A stretch of 64,000 nucleotides of DNA from an uncultured Oceanisphaera sp. (GCF_947495715.1 NZ_CANLZU010000001.1:186001-250000), one strand, 5' to 3'. Shown: positions 36,801 to 45,908, counted from the first letter of the stretch. Numbers and translations: made by a program. Notes: generated by a model from the letters alone, not told the origin.

Positions 36801-36864
36801 GCAACAACAGGCAGGCCATCCAGGCAATGGTGCGCCTGGCCAGGGTATGTTCGGCAATATTCAC
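33826..36864 (-). CDS. RND-family efflux pump inner-membrane permease
   Basis: A 1012-residue member of the hydrophobe/amphiphile efflux (AcrB-like) group. It shows an N-terminal membrane helix (MACLLLLVGGYISY), two large periplasmic loops, and two blocks of membrane helices, including LGALIIALGMLVDNAIVVTDG (the helix-4 region with acidic residues used in proton transfer) and GLLSLIGMLVKNAIVLVDQ near the end. It exchanges protons for substrate export, with the adaptor encoded just upstream (14-base gap). No outer-membrane channel gene is present here, so a TolC-like protein elsewhere is needed. Substrate unknown. Confidence 0.95.
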   Translation of the reverse strand: MNIAEHTLARRTIAWMACLLLLVGGYISYQSLARYEDPEFVIRQAVISTPYPGALPTQVAEEVTEVIEDAVQQLQELKEVTSVSRMGDSLVKVDIDMRFAHSTRELEQVWDKLRRKVSDAQRKLPPGAGPSVVNDDFGDVYALFFAVTGEGFTLQHIKDYLQGLERELLQVPGVARVATLGAPQEAIYLEISAARAARLDVSLDSIYQTLRRQNVITDAGDLQIGPQRVYFSPTGQADSVAALGNLALTSQDGDRVVFLKDLASITRAESEPPHALMKYDGRPAIGLGISQVTGGNVVDMGDAVRARLMELEGERPLGMELNEVSYQSDSVRESVNGFVANLAAAVAIVVLVLVVFMGLRSGIIVGAVLLLTVAGTLIAMKLDGIAMQRVSLGALIIALGMLVDNAIVVTDGILVRMQKGERAGRAAVAVVQATQWPLLGGTAVGILAFSAIGLSPTDMGEYAGSLFWVILYSMLLSWLFAVTLTPLFCVALLKVSPSANDAPESSVLARYRVLLRGALRHRALTGGLLLALLAGAVFGFKWVQPGFMPESARPQFVVDMYLPQGTDIRETEAELARMSDFVQEQDGVTHVTGFIGQGGLRFMLTYGPEDPNTSYGQLLVDVEDPTRIADMVAGLQQQLSARHPLADIKVWKFMLGRGGGKKIEAAFMGPDPVVLRQLAEEAKAIMAQDEGAIAIQDNWREKVPVLRPVVDEVAARRAGLTLTDISQAINRAFSGERIGVYREGDQLIPIISRAPAAERASADMVENVQVYSPTAKRYVPVGQLVTAVKLEWVDAMIRRVDRFPTIKAQADPLPGELSGPLLERLRPNIEAMALPPGYRLEWHGEDKASKEANEGLLLSAPYGFSAMILAVVVMFNALRQPLVIWLTAPLAIIGVTVGLLVFQVPFEFMAILGLLSLIGMLVKNAIVLVDQADAEIGDGKAGFAAVVDAAVSRARPVFLGALTTILGVAPLLMDPFFKSMAVTIMFGLAFATVITLVVVPLLYVVIFRIKSA

Positions 36865-36878
36865 GGGAAGCTCCTTGT

Positions 36879-37949
36879 TCAGGGAGTCGGTTGCAGCGGA
36901 CGCACCCTGGTGCCTTCCCGCAACTGGCTGACACCGGCAGTGACAATGCGCTCGCCGTGATTGAGGCCGACTTGTACCACCACGCTGTTGCCCCGCACCC
37001 GGCCAAGGGTAACCGGCTGACGCTCAACTCGCTCACTCTCGGGGTTGACCTTCCACACACTGGTGTCGCCATCGGGGCCGGCCACCACCGCCCGCAACGG
37101 GATCATGACCGGACCGGCTTCTGTTTGTTTCATCGCTGTTGGCAGCACTTCCACCGACATGCCCGGCAGCAGGATAAAGCCGGCCTCGGCGTCCAGCGCC
37201 AGTACCGCCTCGTAGCTCTGGGTCTGGGGATCGGCCTCGGCGGAGAACGACTTCAGCCGCACCGGCAGCGGCTGCCCGGGCTTGTCGGCAAACACGGCAA
37301 CTCCTTCCACCTGCCGGGGGGCGGTACGCACCACCCGCTCGGGCACGCTAATCACGATTTCGAGGTTTTGGGTGTCCTGCAGACTCAGCACCGACTGCTT
37401 GGCCTGCACATTGCTGAAGTTTTCCACCTGGCGGCGGGTGATCACACCGGCGAAGGGCGCCAGCAGCCGCGTGTCATCCATGTCCTTTTTGGCCGCCAGG
37501 TAGCCCGCCCGGGCCACCTCCATGGCGGTGCGTTTTTGATCCACCTCGGCCCGGGCCACCGCCTGGCTTTGCTGCCAGATGCGGTTAACCCGGTTAAAGT
37601 CGGTACGGGCCTTGCCGAATTCGGCCTCGGCCGAGTTCAGGCGAATTTGGTAATTTTCTCCGTCGAGTCTGGCCACCAGCGCGCCCCGCTCCACCCGTTG
37701 CCCTTCTCGTACCGGCAATTCCACAATACGCCCGGGCACATTAAAGGCCAGTTCCGCCCGCTGCACCGCGCGCACCCGGCCCGGAAAACGCAGGCTCGCC
37801 TCGCCGACACCGGCACCTACCTGCATGATCTGCGCCGGCCGTACCACTTCTTCGGTGGCTACTGGCGGCACGTCCCGATCACAACCGGCCAGGCCGGCCA
37901 ACAGCCCGGCTGCACTCAGCAGACCGAGCACTGCGTTTTTCCATCCCAT
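36879..37949 (-). CDS. RND efflux periplasmic adaptor (membrane fusion lipoprotein)
   Basis: The ATG at 37949 gives a 356-residue protein beginning with a lipoprotein signal peptide, lipobox GLAGC. It has the usual hairpin plus barrel layout: FPGRVRAVQRAELAFNVPGRI (first lipoyl half), a helical hairpin (residues 90-150), LLAPFAGVITRRQVENFSNV (second lipoyl half), then beta-barrel and membrane-proximal domains. It links the permease to an outer-membrane channel. The gene precedes the permease in one operon and is divergent from a helix-turn-helix regulator 160 bases away. Confidence 0.95.
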   Translation of the reverse strand: MGWKNAVLGLLSAAGLLAGLAGCDRDVPPVATEEVVRPAQIMQVGAGVGEASLRFPGRVRAVQRAELAFNVPGRIVELPVREGQRVERGALVARLDGENYQIRLNSAEAEFGKARTDFNRVNRIWQQSQAVARAEVDQKRTAMEVARAGYLAAKKDMDDTRLLAPFAGVITRRQVENFSNVQAKQSVLSLQDTQNLEIVISVPERVVRTAPRQVEGVAVFADKPGQPLPVRLKSFSAEADPQTQSYEAVLALDAEAGFILLPGMSVEVLPTAMKQTEAGPVMIPLRAVVAGPDGDTSVWKVNPESERVERQPVTLGRVRGNSVVVQVGLNHGERIVTAGVSQLREGTRVRPLQPTP

Positions 37950-38108
37950 GTTTCTGCCACTCTTGTTTGTTTGAGTCTGTTGTGGCCCCAACCGGCCCCA
38001 GGCGCTTTATTCAAGGTATAGTGTCGGCCAAAGTCCGCTTGCCAACAACGTCGGGGACACCCAAAATGGGTAATCATTTTTTCTTTTTTTACAAAGATAT
38101 AAAACGGC

Positions 38109-38561
38109 ATGGCAATCGACGACGATCATCTCACCACCCATTTTGAACGAATATGGCCGGCGCATGTGGAGGCGCTGACCGAGTTGCTGATCCAGCTACG
38201 ACAGCAGTTTGACGGCGATCTCGACCTGATGCTGATTCTTGGCATTATCGGCACCCGTACTCAGCCGGCACGCCTGGCCAGCGCCATGACCTATGCCCAG
38301 TTCACGGCACACGACCGGCCCACGCCCGTGAGCCGGCCCATCAATATTCAGTCGGTGGCAGAATGCAGCGGCATCGCCCGGGAGACGGTACGCAGAAAAG
38401 TCGGTCGGCTGGAAAACATGGGGCTGGTCACCCGTGAAGCAAACGGCAACCTGCTGGTCACACCTCAAGCCACGGGAGAGCTAACCCCGTCCACCGAGGC
38501 CAGCCTGCGTTATATGGCGGTAATGCGAAAGCATTACGGTAATGAGGGCCAACACTCGTAA
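38109..38561 (+). CDS. MarR-like winged-helix transcriptional regulator
   Basis: A 150-residue protein with a winged helix-turn-helix at residues 75-115: INIQSVAECSGIARETVRRK, then VGRLENMGLVTREANG as recognition helix and wing. It is divergent from the RND adaptor gene, an arrangement that usually means control of the pump, as inference. The shared 160-base gap (37950-38108) holds the promoters. No ligand can be deduced. Confidence 0.75.
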   Translation: MAIDDDHLTTHFERIWPAHVEALTELLIQLRQQFDGDLDLMLILGIIGTRTQPARLASAMTYAQFTAHDRPTPVSRPINIQSVAECSGIARETVRRKVGRLENMGLVTREANGNLLVTPQATGELTPSTEASLRYMAVMRKHYGNEGQHS

Positions 38562-38633
38562 TCAGCCGCATCAACACGCTTAGTGACACTCCGGCCTGCT
38601 GAATACGGTTCAGGCCGTGATTGCGCCCGGTTA

Positions 38634-39608
38634 TCAGGCGCGGGTAACCGGAAAGGCGATCACCTGCTCCAGCCGTTCGGCACCGAGCGCCAGCATGATC
38701 AGCCGATCGATGCCCAGCGCCACCCCGGCACAGTCCGGCAGCCCGGCTTCCAGCGCCGCCAGCAGATAGTCATCCACCGGCCGACACGGCAGGCCACGCT
38801 CTAAACGATCCCGGTTATCCTGCTCGAACCGGCGGCGTTGCTCGCCGGCATCGCTGAGTTCATGAAAGCCGTTGGCCAGCTCTATGCCCTTGAAGTAGAC
38901 CTCGAACCGCTCGGCCACCCGGTCATCGGTCGGGCTGATGCGGGCCAGTGCCGCCTGGCTGGCGGGAAAGTGGTAGACGAAACACGGCTCGCGCTGGCCG
39001 ATGCGAGGCTCGACTCCCAGTGCAAACAGCAGCTGCAACAGGGTATCTCTGTGCTCTTCTCTGCCCACCAGATCGTCGGCTCCCAGACCCAGACCGGCGG
39101 CACGCAACTGGTCCAGCGAGCCGGTCAGCGGACACACCCCAAGAGTATCGATAAATGCCTGCCGATAGCTGAGTCGCGTGGGCACATCGCCGCCCAGTAC
39201 GACCTGCAGCAAGTCGGCCATTTCATCCATCAACCGATGATGATCGAAACCGGGTCTATACCATTCCAGCATGGTAAATTCCGGATTATGCAACCGCCCC
39301 GACTCTTCGTTACGGTAGGCCTTGCAGATCTGGTAGATGGCACCACTGCCCGCCGCCAGCAGCCGCTTCATGTGAAATTCCGGTGAGGTTTGCAGGTAGA
39401 GCGCCAGCCCCTCGGCCATGCCGGGGCCGACAAAACGGGTCTCGAAATTGTCCAGGTGCACATCGGTCACGCCGGCGCTGGCCAGGGTCGGGGTCTCGAC
39501 TTCCAGCACGCCACGCTCGGCAAAAAAGCCGCGGATCCGCGCCAGCAGGCGAGCACGTTGTTGTAAAAAAGGGAGGCTGGCCGTAGGTGGCCAGGCAATG
39601 GAAGTCAT
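38634..39608 (-). CDS. epmA: EpmA (PoxA/GenX), EF-P--(R)-beta-lysine ligase
   Basis: A 324-residue class II lysyl-tRNA-synthetase paralogue without an anticodon domain. Motifs: [59 protein letters not shown] (motif 2) and [12 protein letters not shown] (motif 3). It activates beta-lysine and attaches it to Lys34 of elongation factor P. The start at 39608 matches E. coli EpmA best; the open frame reaches back to 39635. Its substrate gene efp and the mutase gene epmB lie within 4 kb, so the whole modification pathway is in this window. Confidence 0.95.
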   Translation of the reverse strand: MTSIAWPPTASLPFLQQRARLLARIRGFFAERGVLEVETPTLASAGVTDVHLDNFETRFVGPGMAEGLALYLQTSPEFHMKRLLAAGSGAIYQICKAYRNEESGRLHNPEFTMLEWYRPGFDHHRLMDEMADLLQVVLGGDVPTRLSYRQAFIDTLGVCPLTGSLDQLRAAGLGLGADDLVGREEHRDTLLQLLFALGVEPRIGQREPCFVYHFPASQAALARISPTDDRVAERFEVYFKGIELANGFHELSDAGEQRRRFEQDNRDRLERGLPCRPVDDYLLAALEAGLPDCAGVALGIDRLIMLALGAERLEQVIAFPVTRA

Positions 39609-39673
39609 GTGCGATGTCATGTAAATAGCGCCCAAATAAGCGGATTTTACTCTTAATATGGGCGCTTGCCAGC

Positions 39674-40072
39674 TTAACGGGCGCCTTTCAGCTCTATCTG
39701 GTTTCCTTCGGGATCGAACAGATAAACGGAGAGACCTTCACCTCCGGCCCCGTAACGCAGCACCGGTGCTTCGAAGATCACCCCGTTCAATGACAGATAG
39801 GTACAGAGCTCATCCGCATCGAAAGGATCGATGTTAAGACAAAAGTGATCCATATTGGCCTTGCACCGTTCGGGAGTTTCGCCATCTCCCCCCAGCGGCC
39901 CGCGAATATCGACCAGATCGATCAGCTGTGCTCCGGCCCGTAGTTGATAGAGGCCGATGTCACTTTTTTCCCGTTCCAGAGTACAACCAAGAATACGACA
40001 GTAAAAATCCAGCATCCGCGCCGGCTGCCTCACCCTCAGCACCAGATGATCCAGCCCCAGAATCTTGAACAT
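39674..40072 (-). CDS. VOC-family (glyoxalase-like) protein
   Basis: A 132-residue single-domain protein with paired beta-alpha-beta-beta-beta units: [38 protein letters not shown], and the closing [14 protein letters not shown]. His and Glu metal-ligand positions (LDH, MDH, IELKG) are kept, so it probably binds a divalent metal. VOC proteins include glyoxalases, dioxygenases and resistance proteins; the substrate cannot be told. It lies 65 bases upstream of epmA on the same strand. Confidence 0.85.
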   Translation of the reverse strand: MFKILGLDHLVLRVRQPARMLDFYCRILGCTLEREKSDIGLYQLRAGAQLIDLVDIRGPLGGDGETPERCKANMDHFCLNIDPFDADELCTYLSLNGVIFEAPVLRYGAGGEGLSVYLFDPEGNQIELKGAR

Positions 40073-40226
40073 AACGAAACCCTCCCTGCCAGGATGCTAA
40101 CAGCATGGCGTAAAAGCGTACAAAATAACAGCACCATTGCGCTCGGGCGGCGGCCATGACTCGCCGTTCACCGCCGGGGCTGGCCTGAGCCGGCCGATTA
40201 ATTTCTTGAATAATGAGTCAGGATAG

Positions 40227-40254
40227 TTGCAAAAAGTTTTCGCACACCTACAAT
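40227..40254 (+). promoter_or_regulatory. Probable sigma-70 promoter of guaC
   Basis: TTGCAA and TACAAT with a 16-base spacer. Transcription should begin near 40261, at the start of the terminator hairpin. The stretch GCAAAAAGTTTTCG overlapping the -35 region is a partial palindrome reminiscent of, but one base longer than, a PurR box. Confidence 0.6.
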
Positions 40255-40258
40255 GCTG

Positions 40259-40292
40259 AAAACCGGGGGCCTAAGAAACCCCCGGTTTTTTT
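40259..40292 (+). terminator. Strong intrinsic terminator in the guaC leader
   Basis: AAAACCGGGGG pairs with CCCCCGGTTTT around CCTAAGAAA and is followed by T residues. It lies between the likely promoter and guaC, 28 bases before the start codon. It could be a leader attenuator, or the terminator of a tiny upstream transcript with a second promoter after it. Confidence 0.85.
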
Positions 40293-40319
40293 GTGCCTGT
40301 CACTTACTGAGGTAATACC

Positions 40320-41363
40320 ATGCGTATCGAACAAGACTTGAAACTGGGCTTTAGCGATGTGCTGTTTCGCCCCAAGCGCTCTACTCTCAACAGCCGTTCT
40401 CAGGTAGAGCTGGGCCGCGAATTCGTGTTTAAACATTCAGGTCGTCGCTGGTCCGGTGTGCCGGTTATTGCCGCCAATATGGATACCGTGGCCACCTTTG
40501 CCATGGCCCGCGCTCTGGCCCGTCACCGGATCCTGACCGCGGTACACAAGCATTACTCGGTGGCCGAGTGGCAGGCATTTGTTCAGGAAGAAGGCGCCGA
40601 TGTACTGCAGAACGTTATCGTCTCCAGCGGCACCTCCGAAAAAGACTTCGAGAAGCTGCAGCAGGTACTGGCGTTGTCGGATGAGCTTGGCTTTATCTGC
40701 ATCGACGTAGCCAACGGTTACAGCGAGCATTTCGCCGCCTTTGTCAGCAAGGCTCGCAAGCAGTGGCCAAAACACACCATCATTGCCGGTAACGTGGTCA
40801 CCGGTGAAATGGTGGAAGAGCTGATCCTGTGCGGCGCCGATATCGTCAAGGTCGGCATAGGTCCGGGCTCCGTTTGTACCACCCGGGTCAAGACCGGCGT
40901 CGGCTACCCGCAGCTGTCGGCCATTATCGAATGCGCCGATGCGGCTCACGGTCTGGGTGGCCAGATCATCGGTGACGGTGGCTGTACCTGCCCCGGCGAC
41001 GTGGCCAAGGCCTTTGGTGGCGGCGCCGACTTCGTGATGCTGGGTGGCATGCTGGCGGCCCACGAAGAATGCGGCGGCGAGCTGGTCGAGCGCGATGGCA
41101 AGACCTTCATGAAGTTCTACGGCATGAGCTCTTCCAGCGCCATGGACAAGCACGCCGGTGGCGTGGCCAAGTATCGCGCGGCAGAAGGCAAAACGGTCGA
41201 GCTGGCGTTTCGCGGTCCGGTAGAAGACACCATTCAGGACATTCTGGGCGGCGTTCGTTCAACCTGTACCTATGTGGGAGCCCAGCACCTGAAAGAGCTG
41301 ACCAAGCGCACCACCTTTATTCAGGTGCGGGAACAGGAAAACAACGTCTACGGCAAGGAATAA
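40320..41363 (+). CDS. guaC: GuaC, GMP reductase
   Basis: A 347-residue enzyme of the IMPDH/GMPR family: [19 protein letters not shown] at the start, [17 protein letters not shown], the catalytic loop [11 protein letters not shown] with the active cysteine, [21 protein letters not shown], and [16 protein letters not shown]. It converts GMP to IMP with NADPH, releasing ammonia, in purine salvage. There are no CBS domains, as expected for a GMP reductase. The gene is alone between two terminators, and a strong hairpin sits in its leader. Confidence 0.96.
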   Translation: MRIEQDLKLGFSDVLFRPKRSTLNSRSQVELGREFVFKHSGRRWSGVPVIAANMDTVATFAMARALARHRILTAVHKHYSVAEWQAFVQEEGADVLQNVIVSSGTSEKDFEKLQQVLALSDELGFICIDVANGYSEHFAAFVSKARKQWPKHTIIAGNVVTGEMVEELILCGADIVKVGIGPGSVCTTRVKTGVGYPQLSAIIECADAAHGLGGQIIGDGGCTCPGDVAKAFGGGADFVMLGGMLAAHEECGGELVERDGKTFMKFYGMSSSSAMDKHAGGVAKYRAAEGKTVELAFRGPVEDTIQDILGGVRSTCTYVGAQHLKELTKRTTFIQVREQENNVYGKE

Positions 41364-41368
41364 GATGT

Positions 41369-41430
41369 GAGGGGTGAGGGGTGAGGGGTTAAACATGTTT
41401 TCCCCTCACTCTTTACGCTTCACTCCTCAC
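41369..41430. repeat. GTGAGGGG short-repeat palindrome
   Basis: Three tandem GAGGGGT units (GTGAGGGGTGAGGGGTGAG) face CCCCTCACTCTTTACGCTTC and CACTCCTCACC, making an imperfect inverted repeat just after guaC. A related unit follows prkB at 63724. Confidence 0.6.
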
Positions 41431-41431
41431 C

Positions 41432-41486
41432 GCTTTGCTCAATAAAAAACGGCGCCCAAAGGCGCCGTTTTTTTATTGAGCAAAGC
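41432..41486. terminator. Bidirectional terminator between guaC and efp
   Basis: A near-perfect 25-bp stem. The inner part is ACGGCGCC/GGCGCCGT with A and T runs; the outer part is GCTTTGCTCAAT/ATTGAGCAAAGC. With an A run on one side and a T run on the other it can stop transcription from both genes, which converge here. Confidence 0.9.
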
Positions 41487-41493
41487 GTCAGGC

Positions 41494-42060
41494 TTACTTC
41501 ACGCGGGAAACGTATTCACCGGAGCGGGTATCCACCTTCAGCACTTCACCAATCTGAATGAACAGCGGCACTCGTACTACGGCGCCGGTGGTCAGGGTAG
41601 CGGGCTTGCCGCCGGTGCCGGCGGTGTCGCCTTTCAGGCCCGGATCGGTTTCCACTACTTCCAGCTCAACGAAGTTGGGCGGCGTCACGGAAATTGCGGC
41701 GCCGTTCCACAGGGTCAGGGTGCACACGTCCTGTTCCTTCAGCCACAGCTTGGCATCAGAAACGGCTTTCTCGTCGGCGGCCAGCTGTTCGAAGGTCTCG
41801 TTGTTCATGAAGTGATAGAACTCGCCATCGTTGTACAGATAGGCCAGTTCCATATCCACCACGTCGGCGGCTTCTACGGTGTCACCGGATTTGAAGGTTT
41901 TTTCCAGCATCTTGCCATTGAGCAGACGACGGATCTTCACCCGGCTGAACGCCTGACCTTTACCGGGCTTGACGAATTCGTTTTCGACAATGGCACAGGG
42001 CTCGCCATCCAGCATAATCTTTAGGCCGGCACGGAAATCATTGGTACTATAAGAGGCCAT
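41494..42060 (-). CDS. efp: Efp, translation elongation factor P
   Basis: A 188-residue, three-domain protein. The loop at residues 31-37, KPGKGQA, carries Lys34, the site that EpmA modifies with beta-lysine. [21 protein letters not shown] in domain III is typical. EF-P enters ribosomes stalled at polyproline stretches and restores peptide bond formation. It is divergent from epmB; the promoters must overlap in or near the 33 bases between them. Confidence 0.97.
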   Translation of the reverse strand: MASYSTNDFRAGLKIMLDGEPCAIVENEFVKPGKGQAFSRVKIRRLLNGKMLEKTFKSGDTVEAADVVDMELAYLYNDGEFYHFMNNETFEQLAADEKAVSDAKLWLKEQDVCTLTLWNGAAISVTPPNFVELEVVETDPGLKGDTAGTGGKPATLTTGAVVRVPLFIQIGEVLKVDTRSGEYVSRVK

Positions 42061-42093
42061 TTTACCCTCGTGAGTTTGACAGAGTTGCAGAAA

Positions 42094-43128
42094 ATGCCGG
42101 CAATGATACCCGTAAATGGGGGCGATTTACATATTAACTGGCAAAAAGAACTTGGCCAGGCCTTTACCTCTCCCGAGCAGCTGTTGCATTACCTGCAGAT
42201 CGACGCGGCCCCGTGGCAGGCCGGCTTTCGGGCTCGGCAGCTGTTTCCGATGCGGGTGCCCCGCCCCTTTGCCGACAAGATGCGGCCGGGTGACGCCCAG
42301 GATCCCCTGCTGCGTCAGGTACTTCCCCTCGGTGAAGAATTCGAGCAGGTGCCCGGCTTTGTGACCGATCCGCTCGACGAGCACGACAGCGCCCTGCCCG
42401 GTCTGCTGCACAAATATGAGTCTCGAGTGCTGCTGGTAGTGCGTGGGGGTTGCGCGGTGAACTGCCGCTACTGCTTTCGCCGCCACTTTCCCTACGCAGA
42501 CAACAGCCCGGGCCGCGACGGCTGGCGCGAGGCGCTGGACTACATTGCCGCCCATCCCGAGATCAATGAAGTGATCCTCTCGGGCGGTGACCCGCTGATG
42601 GCCAGAGACGATCACCTCGACACCCTGATCACCGGCCTGGAAGCCATTCCTCACCTGAAGCGGCTGCGTATTCATACTCGGCTGCCGGTGGTGATTCCGG
42701 CCCGGTTGACCGAGGCACTGCAACAGCGACTCGCGCAAAGCCGGCTGCAGGCGGTGATGGTGCTGCACATCAACCATGCCAATGAAATCGACGACGAGCT
42801 GATCACCCGGCTTGCTCCCTGGCGCCACGGCGGCATTACCCTGCTCAACCAGAGTGTGCTGCTGGCCGGGGTGAATGATGATGCCGAGGCTCTGTGCCAA
42901 TTGTCGGAACGACTGTTTGAGGCCGGGGTGATGCCCTATTATCTGCATCAGCTGGACCAGGTTGAAGGCGCCGCACACTTCGCGGTAAACGACCGGCAGG
43001 CAACCGCCTTGCTGGCCGACATGCTGGCCCGGCTGCCCGGCTTTCTGGTACCCAAGCTGGTGCGCGAAATCGGCGGTGAACACAGCAAGACGCCCATCGA
43101 TCTGGGTCTTGAACCGACCCTAAATTAA
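42094..43128 (+). CDS. epmB: EpmB, EF-P lysine 2,3-aminomutase (radical SAM)
   Basis: A radical SAM enzyme with the Cys cluster [17 protein letters not shown], the PLP-binding and SAM regions, and [16 protein letters not shown]. It converts (S)-lysine to (R)-beta-lysine, the substrate of EpmA. The ATG at 42094 gives 344 residues and places the conserved first Trp as in E. coli; a GTG at 42070 is in frame but has no visible ribosome site. With efp and epmA nearby the pathway is complete. The C-terminus ([21 protein letters not shown]) is the normal family end. Confidence 0.95.
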   Translation: MPAMIPVNGGDLHINWQKELGQAFTSPEQLLHYLQIDAAPWQAGFRARQLFPMRVPRPFADKMRPGDAQDPLLRQVLPLGEEFEQVPGFVTDPLDEHDSALPGLLHKYESRVLLVVRGGCAVNCRYCFRRHFPYADNSPGRDGWREALDYIAAHPEINEVILSGGDPLMARDDHLDTLITGLEAIPHLKRLRIHTRLPVVIPARLTEALQQRLAQSRLQAVMVLHINHANEIDDELITRLAPWRHGGITLLNQSVLLAGVNDDAEALCQLSERLFEAGVMPYYLHQLDQVEGAAHFAVNDRQATALLADMLARLPGFLVPKLVREIGGEHSKTPIDLGLEPTLN

Positions 43129-43143
43129 CAATAAGGAACCGAT

Positions 43144-43452
43144 ATGCACGACTCCGTGACCGCAAAACTGAACGACACCCTGAAAGAGCTGTATCACCAG
43201 GCGATTGATGCAGACAAAAAACTGGCCGAGCTGCGCACTCGTGGCCAGGCCAAGTTCAGTGCCGTACTGCGGGAAGACAGCCAGTTCATCACCCATGCGG
43301 ATCATTTCATGCCCTATGTGGCCGAGCTGGCGGAAGAGCTGGAACTGCTGGCAACGGCCACCGATGAGGAATATCAGGATCTGTTGTCACGCATGGTGCA
43401 CAAGATCCAGCTGCTGGCCGAAACCCTCAGTCATTTCTCCCGACTGTCTTGA
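43144..43452 (+). CDS. Small helical protein of unknown function (possibly PriC-like)
   Basis: A 102-residue, wholly helical, acidic protein beginning 15 bases after epmB on the same strand with an AAGGAA ribosome site. The C-terminal half (HFMPYVAELAEELELLATA, LLSRMVHKIQLLAETLSHF) loosely recalls the primosomal protein PriC, but the resemblance is too weak to name it. It is probably co-transcribed with epmB. Confidence 0.6.
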   Translation: MHDSVTAKLNDTLKELYHQAIDADKKLAELRTRGQAKFSAVLREDSQFITHADHFMPYVAELAEELELLATATDEEYQDLLSRMVHKIQLLAETLSHFSRLS

Positions 43453-43477
43453 GCCCTTGCCGGTATCGCGCCGCCGG

Positions 43478-45412
43478 CTATCCAGGCTGGCGGCGCTTGA
43501 GCCAGCCGCCCACGTCTTCGGCCGGCAAGATCTCGGCCACCGCATCTCCCTGCACCAGCAACGGCTGGCCCATGTTTTCAAGCACCTCAAGCTCCGCCGC
43601 ATGATCAACACCGCAGCAAATCAGCGGTTGCTGCAGTACACCCGCCAGGGCAAACAAGGTCTCCAGCTGCCGGCGAGGCTCGCCCTCGCGTTCAATGCCG
43701 CTGCAGAAGGTGGCATCCAGCTTCAGCCAGCTGAGCGGGAGTTGCGACAGGGTTCCCCAGGCCGAACGACCACTACCGAATTCCGTCAGCGCGATGCGAA
43801 TGCCCGCCGCCCTGAGCCCTTGCATCACCTCCAGTGCCTCACGCGTATCCTGCATCGCCACATTTTCATTGATATCCAGCACCAGTGCCTCGGCCGGCAG
43901 CCCGTATTGTTGCAACACCGGCATAATCGTTTGATCCAGCCCGGTTCGAAACAGCGCCGGCGGCACCGTCAGGCTGACAAACACGGACGGCGTGCCCTGT
44001 ACTTTCCACAGCGGCAACTGTCGGCAGATCTGCTGCAAAAACCACATGAACAGCCGCTCCGACAAGTGATATTGCTCGGTGACCCGCATCAGCTCTGTCG
44101 TTGGAATAATCCCGAATCCCGGATGATGCCAGCTCAACAGCGCCTGCAGCCCACGACAATCGCCGCCGGGCTTTTCTATCAGCGGCTGTAGCTGCAGGCT
44201 CAGGGCGTTACTGTTCAGTGCCGCCGGCAGATCGATGGCCAGCTGCTGGCGACGCGACATTTCCTTCAGCAGCGAGGGGTCGAAAAACACATAGGGCAGC
44301 CGCTCTCGCCGACACAACTCCAGCGCCAGCTCCCCTCGGGCCCGCAAGTCCACCAGGTTGTCCGCATCCGCCGGATACAGCACCACCCCCATGAGCGGCG
44401 TCAGGTAAAAGTCATGGGCATCGATGGACACCTTATCGGTCAGTGCCTGACGAAAACGGGACAGCTGCGCTCGAACTTCTTCCAGCGAGACCACGCCCCG
44501 CCCCAGTATCACCAGCCCTTCCTGCCGGGGCTGTGCAATAAACTCATGGGATTGCAGGCTCTGTTGCAGGCGCTGACAGAAAACCTGCAACAGACGATCC
44601 GCCACCTCGAATCCGAAGCGATGATGATGCTCGGTCAGATCTTTCAATTCCAGTACGGTCACACTGAAAGGCGTTTTCTGTTCGATCATCGGTGCCATGC
44701 GTCGTTGCAGGGCAAAACGATTGGGCAACCCGGTCAGCGGATCCCGCAGTCGCTGAATCCAGTAATGCCGCAGCTCCCGAAACAACAACAGCAACAGCAG
44801 GGCCAGAGTAATAAACAAGCTCACTATCTGGATATGAAGCTGCTTGCCCAGTTTGCGATAAGCCTGGTCATACTCCGCATAAAATCGCACATTGCCATGC
44901 ATGGTCGCGGTCACGGTACGAGACAGCGGCTCCAGATAGGGCGTCAGCTCGGTCAGAATGAAGCGATAATCCGGCGAGCCGGGTTGCAGCTCTGCCACCG
45001 CCCGTTCCAGCCCCCGCACCCGAGTATCGATCTGGCGAATCAAGAGCCACAGGTCGGGTCGATCGCCGAGAGTATCCTTGAACTGGCTGCTCAGCAGTAT
45101 CGGGATTCGACTCCAGAGAATATCGTAACGCAGCGCCAGTTCGTCTTTAGCGATGGCATTCGCCCGCAGCAGCCGCACCGCATCCAGAAAGCGGTCCATC
45201 TCCAGCTGCAGTTGCATCAGCGACCAGGGAACCTCGTAGGTACGTTGCTCCAGCACCGTGTTGTGCTGGCGAATATCCATCAGGGTATGGGTGGCGCCAC
45301 TGCCAAGAATGAGCATGCCCAGTAACAGCAGGCCACCAATAATCAGCTTGAAGGAATGAAGGTGGCCATATTGGTTATCCGCACGCAGAAATGAAGAAAA
45401 AAACGGTCTCAT
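43478..45412 (-). CDS. Membrane GGDEF-EAL protein with degenerate motifs
   Basis: A 644-residue protein: membrane helix at 26-48 (LIIGGLLLLGMLILG), a helical periplasmic region, and a second helix near 200 (IVSLFITLALLLLLLF). A GGDEF domain follows whose signature is lost (RQEGLVILGRGV), then an EAL domain reading LQALLSW where active enzymes have EAL or EVL, with DINEN, TEFGSGRSA for DDFG, and CGVDHAAEL for GVE. Both domains are therefore likely inactive, and the protein probably acts as a cyclic di-GMP receptor or signal relay. The gene follows directly a broken molybdopterin-domain gene, which may have been its periplasmic partner. Confidence 0.88.
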   Translation of the reverse strand: MRPFFSSFLRADNQYGHLHSFKLIIGGLLLLGMLILGSGATHTLMDIRQHNTVLEQRTYEVPWSLMQLQLEMDRFLDAVRLLRANAIAKDELALRYDILWSRIPILLSSQFKDTLGDRPDLWLLIRQIDTRVRGLERAVAELQPGSPDYRFILTELTPYLEPLSRTVTATMHGNVRFYAEYDQAYRKLGKQLHIQIVSLFITLALLLLLLFRELRHYWIQRLRDPLTGLPNRFALQRRMAPMIEQKTPFSVTVLELKDLTEHHHRFGFEVADRLLQVFCQRLQQSLQSHEFIAQPRQEGLVILGRGVVSLEEVRAQLSRFRQALTDKVSIDAHDFYLTPLMGVVLYPADADNLVDLRARGELALELCRRERLPYVFFDPSLLKEMSRRQQLAIDLPAALNSNALSLQLQPLIEKPGGDCRGLQALLSWHHPGFGIIPTTELMRVTEQYHLSERLFMWFLQQICRQLPLWKVQGTPSVFVSLTVPPALFRTGLDQTIMPVLQQYGLPAEALVLDINENVAMQDTREALEVMQGLRAAGIRIALTEFGSGRSAWGTLSQLPLSWLKLDATFCSGIEREGEPRRQLETLFALAGVLQQPLICCGVDHAAELEVLENMGQPLLVQGDAVAEILPAEDVGGWLKRRQPG

Positions 45413-45908
45413 TCAGGCTCCGAATGCACGCTGATGCTGCTGAGCTGCCAGGCCATGAAGTGCAGAAGATCGGCCTGCTGCACCTTGGGCACCCGATCGA
45501 AGGGCAGCATCAACCATAGCGGACCCTTGTTACGGCGGCTCATCTTCTTGCCATCGTCCTGCCAGGCGAGAAGGGATTCAAGGGGCTGACTTGTGGCCAG
45601 TCGACGGCCACGCTGAAGCCGTTCAGGGCCTCCAGGTGCAGAGTAACCACGCGGCGATGACCGAACAGTCGAGCCACCAGCCGGTTCAGATCCACCCCCC
45701 GGTAGTGATGAGGCCTGCTCACCCAGGGATGGGTCGTGGTGATCTCGGCCTGAGGCATAACCTGCAGCTCGCTCAGGGTAAAATCCAGTCGCTCATATTG
45801 CCGCTCATCGAGCCGAATATCTCCGAGCAGGGTCAGCACCACCGGCTCCGACGCCTGGGCCTGCCATGACCACAGCAGCAACATCAGTATTCTGCCCATC
45901 AGCTTCAT
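45413..45908 (-). pseudogene. Small periplasmic molybdopterin-domain (sulfite-oxidase-like) gene with a frameshift
   Basis: The first frame (45908-45540) starts with a signal peptide (LMLLLWSWQAQA) and runs through LGDIRLDERQYERLDFTLSEL, HPWVSRPHHYRGVDLNRLV and LEALNGFSVAVDWPQV, the fold of small SUOX-like domains. It then goes out of frame in a C run near 45582. The other frame continues LLAWQDDGKKMSRRNKGPLW and WLMLPFDR to a stop at 45413, just before the EAL gene. One lost base explains the break. A sequencing error in the C run cannot be excluded. Similar proteins are often paired with GGDEF/EAL proteins. Confidence 0.75.

Noticed and set aside
33787..36960. A 1057-codon open frame on the plus strand, rich in His and Gln
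   Set aside because: It lies antisense to the clear RND permease gene and arises from its GC-rich codon pattern; there is no recognisable domain or start signal.
36891..38021. A 376-codon plus-strand frame over the efflux adaptor
   Set aside because: It is antisense to a well-supported adaptor lipoprotein gene and has no motif of its own.
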